Source: Plantago ovata
Taxonomy: Eukaryota > Streptophyta > Magnoliopsida > Lamiales > Plantaginaceae
Assembly: GCA_028274465.1 (NCBI GenBank)
Contig: CM051458.1
Coordinates: forward strand, 72,851,766-72,915,765
Length of the DNA stretch: 64,000 nucleotides
Direction of reading: 5' to 3'
Every line of letters begins with the position of its first letter. Positions within the stretch are counted from its first letter, which is position 1. Of the stretch, positions 56,670 to 64,000 are shown in pieces. The position numbers and the translations under genes are program-made. The notes below the pieces were generated by a model, which searched no databases, was not told where the DNA came from, and saw only the letters and a list, made by a program, of their open reading frames with translations.

Positions 56670-58946
56670 GTGGTGGTAGATAGCGAAATGGGCTACAACG
56701 TCCTCTTCGGCAGACTAGGGACAAATCAATTTCAAGCCGTGGTATCTACCTACCATCTAAAGATGAAGTTCCCCACCAAGACGGGAGTCGGTGAAGTCAA
56801 GGGATACCCGAAAGAGGCATGGGAGTGTTATTGTACTTCGACACTAGCTAAAGCGCCGAAACCCTCCGCCGAGTCAACACTTCCTTCTGAAACCGAGAAG
56901 TCAAACTCAACGGTAAAGAGGCAGTGTATGGTAGTCGAAGGGGATCATTTTTATTTCCCTACAGATTGTACTTAAAGAATGGAGTGGTTGGAACCTTGCT
57001 TAGAGGTCAAGGACCTTCTCTTGTTCGAAGGCCATCCGGAAAGAACCACCAAGATAGCAGCCGACCTCCCAGAGGAGCTCAAACTGTCTCTATCTCTCTT
57101 CCTTCGTAAGAATTCAGATATTTTCGCTTGGGGATCAATCGACCTCAGAGGCACAGACCCTTGGAACATAGTACATAGGTTAAATGTAGATCCAAAGGCT
57201 AAGCCGGTAAGCTAGAAGCAAAGGAACTTTAGCCAAGAAAAGAACTTGGTAATTGATGAAGAAGTCGCCAAGCTTTTGAAAGCCGACCACATTAAGCCCA
57301 CCCAGTTTTCAGATTGGCTATGCAACGTTATACTCGTCAGCAAAGGCAAAGGAAAGTGGAGGATGTGCAATGATTTCACAGACCTCAATAAACGGTGCCC
57401 GAGAGACCCTTACCCTCTCCCTCGAATCGATCAACTGGTTGATTCGGCCGCAGGGGCGGAGAGGTTGAGCTTCATGGATGCATTTTAAGGATACCATCAG
57501 GTCCCGATGGCCAGAGAGGACATGGATAAAACAACCTTTGTCACCCATTCAGGTGTATACTCCTTTTGAGTCATGCCCTTCGGACTAAGAAATGCGGGGG
57601 ACACTTATCAACGTCTGGTTAACATGATGTTCGAAAAAGAGATTGTCCAAACTATGGAAGTTTACGTGGATGATATGCTCGTTAAGAGCATGAGGGCGCA
57701 AGACCACGTGGAGAACCTGGGAAGATGCTTCGACATAATAAGGAAATTCGGCATGAAGCTCAACCCCGCCAAGTGCGCGTTCGGAGTAAAAGGAGGGAAA
57801 TTTCTAGGGTACATGGTCACACAACGAGGGATTGAAGCTAACTCGGACAAAATCAAGGCGGTCCTAGATTTCCCCAGCCCTCGAAGCATAAATGAAGTCC
57901 AAAAACTTGTCGGGCGAGTTATTGCTTTGAGTCCCTTCATTTCAAGGTCGGGTGAGAAAAGTCTGCCTTTCTTCAAAGTACTAAGGAACGCCAAGCATTT
58001 CGAGTGGGGAGAAGAAAGCGAAAGGGCTCTATCCAATCTCAAAGACCACTTGTTCAAGCCGCCACTCCTCTCGAAGCCTAAGACGGGAGAAGTTTTATAC
58101 TTGCATGTAGCCATTTCCCAGGAGGTCGTCAGCTCCGTGGTAGTACGCATCGAAGACAACCAACAATACCCTATCTATTATTTAAGCAAGGTCCTCACTA
58201 AGGCTGAAGTCAACTATCTCGATATCGAAAAATTTGCTTATAGCGTTGTGCTGGCATCGAGGCGCCTTCGACCGTACTTCCTGGCGCATGAGATAGTGGT
58301 TCTCACATCGCAGCCCTTAAAAAGGATCTTGGGAAAGACAGACTTATCTAGGAGGCTAGTAAGGTGGTCGATAGAACTCATGGAATATTCCCTCGAATTC
58401 CAAAGTCCCATCTCCAAGAAAGCCCAGGTCATAGCAGATTTCTTCTTAGGAGTCAAAGAGGATATCAACTTGGTGCTATCGATCGAAGCGGCAGAGAATG
58501 GGGAGAATCTTGAAGCTCGATGGGAAGTGTACGTAGACGGATCCTCCACAAGAGGACAAGGAGGGGTCGACATACATATGTCGGACCCCGATGGCCTCGA
58601 GCTAGACTTTGCAATCCGATTGGCTTTTCCCGCGACGAACAATGAAGCAGAGTATGAGGCTGTGCTTATAGGTCTTAAACTCTCCCTCCAAGGAGGAGCC
58701 AAACACGTCCACATATACAACGACTCACAGGTGGTAGCCCAACAACACTCGGGTGCGTTTGAAGCAAAGGAAGAGCCGATGAAGCTATACTTGACTAAAC
58801 TCAAAGCCATGACCACTAAATTCCAAAGTGTCGAGATTTCACAAATATCTCGAAATCTAAACAAAGTGGCAGATGGGTTGGCAAGATCTGGAAGCTCCTC
58901 GCAGACAATAGCCACTCGACAGATAACTCACATGACGGTCCAATGA
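56670..58946 (+). pseudogene. Element H reverse transcriptase and dual RNase H
   Basis: Frame is held but stops occur near 56974, 57213, 57486 and 57567. RT motifs: WRMCNDFTDLN, PLPRIDQLVDSAAG, FMDAF then a stop in place of the next Gln, and YVDD near 57665. From 57573 to 58946 there are 457 uninterrupted codons containing the RT thumb, the first RNase H and the second RNase H (YVDGSSTRGQGG, NNEAEYEA, NDSQVVAQQ, NKVADGLA). The second RNase H has N where A has T before DSQ. Confidence 0.87.
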
Positions 58947-60249
58947 CCAGCAATCGGAGATAACAATCTCAAAAGAAAGAGAGAGGTCGAAGTCAACACC
59001 CTTGATTCCCATCACAAATGGTTTGCAGATATCAAGGTATACTTGAAAATCTCCATACAAAAACTGTCGAAAGGTGGCAAGAACACATGATCGAAACACA
59101 CTCCCCAACAGGGATTACCACTCACTAAAAACCGCTCTTTGCAGATGTTCAAGCAAGGACTCATCCTAACGGATCGAGACGAAGCAAGAAGATTGCAGCG
59201 AAGAGCACAAGATTGTCGTCCAGAGCCTCATTTGGAGAAATATCATTTGTCGCTTTTGTCTTCCAAGGATAATTGTCTCGGATAATGAGACCCAATTCAT
59301 TGGGAAGAAGATAAGAGCATGGTGCACAAAATTAGGTATCAAGCAAAGTTTCACTTCCGTCGGCCACCCACAAGCCATTGGACAGACAGAGGTCACTAAC
59401 TGAACCATCATTGAGAACCTCGAAAAGCGCCTGGGACCATCGAAAGGGGAATGGGCCGACGAGCTACATGGAGTCTAATGGGCTAATTGAACCACTCAAA
59501 AAATAGCAACCAAAGAAACACCTTTTTGTATGGTATACGGGTCCGAGGTGGTGGTGCCATTAGAAATCCCTGTAGAAACCCTTCGAGTAAAGGAGTATGA
59601 CCCCAGGGAAAATTCCGAGCTCCGAGCCTTCGAGTTAGACATGCTCGATGCTAACACTACTAGAAAAACCGACTTTAGCGACGGATACCATCCCTCGCTA
59701 TACTTTAGCGATCCGTCACTATAGCACAATAGCGACGGATGGCCCGTCGCTAATTAGGCCGTCGTGAAAAGTGGCGTCGCTAAAAAATAAAGAGACGGTT
59801 AATATTATCCGTCGCTATAGTTAGCGACGGATTAATGTATCCGTCGCCGGTTTGTCTTTGACCAAAATAGAGACGAATGACTTTATCCGTATCTATATAT
59901 AGCGACGGATAATATTATCCGTCATTAAAACTAAGGGACACGTGTCATTCCCCGTGCGAGGGGAATTTGGTGACGGATAAATTAATCCGTCGCTAATGTA
60001 TTAATCTTTTTTTTAAATTCGTTTTTGTTTTTATTTAAGTTATGTTTCTTATTCCAGCTCAAAATTGAGTACGCCCAACAAAATATATACGATTGATTCA
60101 TTTTATGATAATCTAAATTTCAATAAAAAACTAAAAGTGTACGTACAAACAAACTAAAAGGTACGAAGATAAGCATTAAAATAACCGAGAATCCTAAAAT
60201 GTACGGAGATAGAATAACAATCCTACAAACGAAGGAGAAAGTACTAATC

Positions 60250-61151
60250 CTACGGGTTCTCCACTATCCAACCGACACCTTCAGCCTGCAACGCCCCATC
60301 ATTATGTGCCTGCTCACGGGTCACGTGGTTCTGCCACCATTCCACCCACAGCTCCCGATGGTCCGGATTAAGGTATGAAACCCATTCATGGTCCCGAAAG
60401 TGATTCTCCTTGACATGATAAATCAAACACATGTGAATGTGTTCCGTCCGGATGTTGAATACATTCCATATTTCCTCCGCATTGGCAGGAGGGACATAGT
60501 AGTATTTCTGCAACATTGCAACAATCCAATATCAGTTACAAGCCATGCCAACTACGTGCATTCCAAACAGATATAGTAAAGGCAGTGCCCCAAGAACTGA
60601 TAATGTACATACACATGTATAGTAAAGACAATGCCCCAAGAACAAATAATGAACGTACACATATATAGTAAAGGCAATGCCCCAGAAATCCAAACTAGAA
60701 ATATTCAAGTAAAGATAGTAAAGTACCTTGAATTCTTCGAAATAGTTCTCCTTAACGGGAAGAGGAACCGTAGCCCACCTTTCTCCGCCACTCCCAGAAG
60801 GCGTAAAAACATCTCTTCTCATGATGCTTGACAACCTTCTAGTAGCTAAACACGGGTGAAAGCTGTCACACAGTTCTTAGAAGTTTATTATCAATGGCTA
60901 AATCTAAAGAGCTCTCTTTAATACGTCAGGAGGAGAAGCTAAACAAGCGGTACTCATTCTATTTTGAATATCTATTAATGCTAGAAAGCTTTTTGAAAGA
61001 TTAAAAAATGGAGTGCCAACAACTATATATATCAACAATTAAATACCAACTTATTAAGAACTCACTTAGACCCCTCCACAATGTACAGTACTGGAATCCC
61101 GTTGTGACTCCAAGGGGCGCCCTGGGGCGGTGCTTGACCATCCCCGTTCAT
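60250..61151 (-). CDS. CACTA G three-exon gene, unidentified
   Basis: A fully open spliced model on the minus strand. Exon 1 61151-61066 (ATG, MNGDGQAPPQGAPWS), intron 1 61065-60839 with donor GTGAGT, exon 2 60838-60727, intron 2 60726-60508 with donor GTACTT and acceptor TTGCAG, exon 3 60507-60250 ending in a stop. Phases 2 and 0 join without a stop to give 151 residues. Middle motifs are RRDVFTPSGSGGERW, KENYFEEFK and, across the junction, KYYYVPPANAEEIWNVF; the end is Trp- and His-rich. The layout recalls the non-catalytic DNA-binding proteins of plant CACTA elements (Transposase_24-like), but this is a tentative reading. Intron 2 holds the 46-bp repeats. Confidence 0.5.
60572..60682. repeat. 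46-bp tandem repeat, about 2.4 copies
   Basis: Units start tatagtaaagg at 60572, 60618 and 60664, each with the core caatgcccca. It lies inside intron 2 of the CACTA G gene. The same core word occurs in CACTA F near 5200. Confidence 0.8.
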
Positions 61152-61249
61152 TGTGGATGTATGTATAAAAGTTAAGTGTGAACCATGATAGACCTTGTAA
61201 CAAAAAAGAAAGTCTAGCTTATCAAATAACTTATCAAAGGAAGTGATGG

Positions 61250-61615
61250 GGTATCCGAAGGCCAGTGTGTTTGTATTTTTCTATGCATGCAAACCACACC
61301 AGTTTTTATGCATGGAAACAGTCATTCTCATGGACCAGGCGATGAGAATGACTGAAATACGCCGGTACAGTAACAACGGCATTAGAAATGTTGTTGTTAC
61401 GGTACCAGCATACTACAATCATTCACAATACAAGGCCAAGTATGGTTTACATTATTACAAAAGAAATGTGGTATGTGAGCAAGAAAGGTGCCTGGATCTT
61501 TAGGAGCTTAAAGTCTCCATCTTTAGTTTTTTCAATGACTAAAGATGGAGACTTTAAACTCATAAAGATCCAGACACCTTTCTTGCTCACATACTACATT
61601 TGTAATGGCGGATCC
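61250..61615. repeat. Foldback cluster, including a 57-bp-arm hairpin
   Basis: Arms 61471-61527 and 61538-61594 pair over 57 bases with three mismatches around a 10-base loop; weaker pairing continues outward to about 61450 and 61612. Directly upstream lie a perfect 13-bp hairpin cagtcattctcat/atgagaatgactg near 61318-61353, and ggtac-agtaacaac against gttgttac-ggtacc near 61364-61406. The geometry is that of a precursor-miRNA-like foldback or a nested MITE. No coding function. Confidence 0.8.
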
Positions 61616-61935
61616 CCTTTTTCCTTGTTTATGTCTTTACATAGCTTTCCTAATTGTGATTCATGATTACATCACAATGATCGATAGTAAACGTATTAGT
61701 AGATTAAATTTATTTCATCTTCTTTAATTTCGAAAATCCTTTAAGTCAATTTATAAATGTATGCCTCATAAATTTTTCCCATACATGGACATAATTACAT
61801 AAATTTTTACCTATACATGAATGTGGCTACATGAATGTGTACATAAATACATGCATAATAAAGTGTATTTGTCCTTTAGAATTCCCAACACCAACTATAA
61901 AAAGACACCTAATTTTAACATATTCTCACACAACT

Positions 61936-62251
61936 ATGGAACACCATAACAAATTCAGGTTTGAAGATACACCCCCCCCCTTCCCCCCCCACCTTCTCCC
62001 CCACCACAATTTCAACCCGAGATATGGGCTGAAATGGAGAGAGCTATCGAAGAGGCATTTCCTCCACCTCCTCCCAAGTCTCCTACTTTTCCCCCTTGTG
62101 AACACAAGGAGGTTGAGTACTTCGAAGACCAAGGAGTTTTCTGCAAGCTATGTCAACAGCGGTTTGTCGATCCAAGGGATGTCATCGACGAGTCACTCTT
62201 GAATGAGGAGTCAAGCTCCGAGGACAAGGACGAGGGGATGAAGAGTGACTA
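61936..62251 (+). pseudogene. CACTA G small Pro-rich, Cys-containing ORF with poly-C frame break
   Basis: An ATG at 61936 opens MEHHNKFRFEDTPPP, then runs through C tracts at 61972-61990. The downstream half reads in the -1 frame from there (QFQPEIWAEMERAIEEAF and a Pro run) and contains CEHKEVEYF then CKLCQQRF, a possible Cys/His metal-binding group, and an acidic end (NEESSSEDKDEG). A one-base length change in the C tract, real or a sequencing artefact, would account for the break. The downstream ATG at 62034 alone gives 72 residues. Family not recognised. Confidence 0.4.
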
Positions 62252-62984
62252 GAATTACCTATGTAAACTATATTATTAATAAAAATTCTAACTTTTTATA
62301 TTTTCTATCTTTCTAATCTGTGTTCATTGCAGTCACATTTTCTTTTTTTTCTTATTCAGTTAATTAATTATTTTTTATTTTTGCTTATTGAGTTAATTAT
62401 TAAGCATTTCCAGAATTGAATTAAATTAAGTAGTGCATTATATGAAATGGAAAGGAAAAGAAGTAAACCTAAACCCTAAATTAACAATTAACAAGTTTCT
62501 AAATTAACAAATTCAATCAAGAAACCCTAAACCCTAAATTAAAATTAACATAACCTAAATTAAAATTAATAAATTGACAGTTAGGAATCCTAACATTTTA
62601 AATGGGGAAGAGAGGGAGAAAGTAAGCGGTGGCGGTCCGGCGCGGTGGCTGTGGCGGAGGCGGTGGAGGTGCCTTGCTGCTCGTACCCTAGCCTCCAATA
62701 AACATAGAACAAATTCAATCAAAATCACCATCAAAATCAAAAGCACTATAGAAATGAAAAATACCCAAATCTTTAGGGTTTATGTTAATTACCTCAAACT
62801 GTTGAAAAAACCTCGAAATTGATTAGGGATCGACCTCCTTGTTGGATAGGCTTCGATTTGATCTAAAATTTGCTTGAATTGGTTGAGTTTGGAGATGGAT
62901 CGAACGAAAAAGAAGAAGCAGAAACGAAGAACTCAAGAATGGAGAAACAGAGAAATGAGGAAGAAGAAAGGTCGGTCGTCTGTA
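62252..62984. other. CACTA G internal DNA, no gene supported
   Basis: AT-rich with aaaccctaaa telomere-like words (62465-62545), then a GC-rich ggcggtgg block (62622-62685) like the one in CACTA F. A minus-strand donor-like GAG|GTAATTAAC lies near 62795. Confidence 0.4.
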
Positions 62985-63684
62985 TATCGCGACGTAGCGA
63001 CGGTCGAACGCATCCGTCGCTATATATTCATTTATTTACTTATATTCCTTTTTTCCTTCATAAAAAATAGCCTGGTCAACATATTTAGCGACGGATAACC
63101 GTCGCTCAAATAGCGACGGATAAGACTCATTCTTATCCGTCGCTTAATAGAACGCGAACTTGATGTTTCCTGACACAAACTGAGCTTAGAGCGCGGTTCG
63201 TGTCCATCCATCGCTAGAAGTAGCGATCCGTCGCTATGTAGTGACGGATGCTATCCGTTCCTAATGTTCCGTCGCTAAAAGGCTGTTTTCTTGTATTGTA
63301 ACAAGGAGAAAGCAAGGGGCCTAATTTTAAGATACCAAGCCTTAATGACGAAAGCCTACAACAAGAACCTCATTGGAAGAGATCTCAATGTTGGGGATTT
63401 AGTGTTGAGAAAAACTAGCATCCTCGAAAACGTGGGCAAGTTCGAAGAACCATGGAATGGCCCTTATAGAGTTACCGCCGTCTTGTCAAATGGAAGCTAC
63501 CGACTCACGGATCTCGAAGGGAACGATGTACAACGGCCTTGGAACATCAAAAACTTGAGGAAATACTACTCATAATGAAGATATCCAAATCCCGGCCAAG
63601 GAAGGATACGCAGAAGTATTAGGGTCAAAGATTGTATTACTTTTGATCTAGGCACACCAAGAACCCAAGATCCTCTAGCAAACC

Positions 63685-63810
63685 ACCCTCACAAAAGGGT
63701 CGTCACTGATGAGGAGCACCATCAACTTAAGGGTCGAAATCGGTTAAACTTTTGTAATCAGCCGAGAGCTCAAGCCCCTCTAGCAAACCACCCCCAAAGG
63801 GTCGTCACTG
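63685..63810 (+). repeat. Element H two hairpin repeats ending in CGTCACTG
   Basis: Stems ACCCT/AGGGT (63685-63700) and ACCC/GGGT (63790-63802), each followed at once by CGTCACTG. They match the position and design of the array in element A after integrase. Confidence 0.7.
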
Positions 63811-64000
63811 ATGAGAAACATTTATGAATGAATGAACTTTGGCAAATCATGTTCAAACAAAAAAGAAATCGAATAATCTAATCTCGGTCTATCGGAAGAT
63901 AGACGACGGGCAAATCTCCTATAGATACAACCATTAATTATCAAAAAAGTCCCATGGACTTGAGAAAATCAACAGACGATGTTATTTCAACGGAAACAAC
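63811..64000 (+). other. Element H spacer to the window edge
   Basis: Non-coding, similar in style to 12396-13330 of element A (caacggaa and tatttcaacggaaa words). The element continues beyond the window. Confidence 0.5.

Larger units (their letters stand above)
59655..63298 (-). mobile_element. CACTA transposon G inserted in element H
   Basis: 3.6 kb. Left end cactactagaaaaacc; right end, reverse-complemented, caatacaagaaaacag, so the right CACTA has one substitution. Perfect 3-bp duplication taa (59652-59654 and 63299-63301). Subterminal arrays of tagcgacggat and its complement at 59675-60000 and 62985-63285, a different word from CACTA F. Inside: a three-exon minus-strand gene, a 46-bp tandem repeat, a foldback cluster and a small plus-strand Cys-rich ORF. 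No complete catalytic transposase is visible. Confidence 0.88.
59166..63575 (+). pseudogene. Element H integrase, internally deleted and split by a CACTA
   Basis: Text from the linker (EARRLQRRAQD) passes within a few bases to LIWRNIICRF, so the zinc-binding domain and the first catalytic Asp are gone. The remaining core keeps D in VSDNETQF and E in GQTEVTN with 35 residues between. Stops follow near 59401, 59476 and 59488. The frame ...FELDMLDA at 59654 resumes exactly after the CACTA as NKEKARG, then NVGDLVLRKT and RPWNIKNLRKYYS (stop 63573-63575). Confidence 0.85.
53827..64000 (+). mobile_element. Element H: decayed Tat retrotransposon, runs off the window
   Basis: 5' LTR 53827-54312, the same primer site as A, and gag, PR, RT, dual RNase H and integrase recognisable in order with clear homology to A. 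The 3' LTR and any antisense gene lie beyond base 64000. Multiple stops (54532, 55519, 56974, 57213, 57486, 57567), frameshifts and a loss within integrase make it non-coding as a whole. A CACTA element is inserted in integrase. Confidence 0.88.

Overview
The window is repeat-dominated nuclear DNA of a flowering plant, most likely a eudicot. Evidence: plant-type Ty3/gypsy Tat and chromodomain elements, a decayed Ty1/copia element, two CACTA transposons, Stowaway- and Harbinger-type MITEs, plant-style GT-AG introns, and no intact host protein-coding gene. Family names rest on motifs read by eye; no database search was possible.

Layout. 1-3.9 kb: AT-rich intergenic DNA with a possible 5' leader of a leftward gene at the extreme left, a Stowaway MITE (1406-1668) and a 1.15-kb minisatellite (2321-3475). 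4377-49732: a non-autonomous CACTA element of only about 2.2 kb of its own DNA, opened up by nested insertions. Element A (5578-17400, Tat, TSD ccctc) and a copia element E (17707-49002) sit in the CACTA. Element B (18649-44029, minus-strand chromovirus, TSD caaat) sits in the 5' LTR of E. Element C (29919-43257, Tat, TSD taccg) sits in the 5' LTR of B, and a solo LTR (24331-25645, TSD taagg) sits at the gag-pol junction of B. The CACTA may itself lie within a larger inverted-repeat element (3880-50060). 50150-52032: a Harbinger-like MITE split by a second, inverted copy of the same solo LTR (TSD ggtct). 52.0-53.8 kb: unassigned. 53827-64000: a third Tat element (H), badly decayed and running off the window, with a second CACTA (59655-63298, TSD taa) in its integrase.

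How the parts work together. In A, C and H the sense strand encodes Gag, protease, reverse transcriptase, two RNase H domains and integrase; every copy carries stops or frameshifts. In A and C the space between integrase and the 3' LTR holds a separate antisense gene with two introns at the same positions and phases in both elements. A and H also carry, just after integrase, a series of short hairpins whose stems change in a compensatory way in front of a constant CGTCACTG. B encodes a chromovirus Gag-Pol with C-terminal chromodomain, an extra ORF ahead of gag and a tRNA-like block in its LTR. The second CACTA carries a fully open three-exon gene, a compact cluster of foldbacks and a small Cys-rich ORF.
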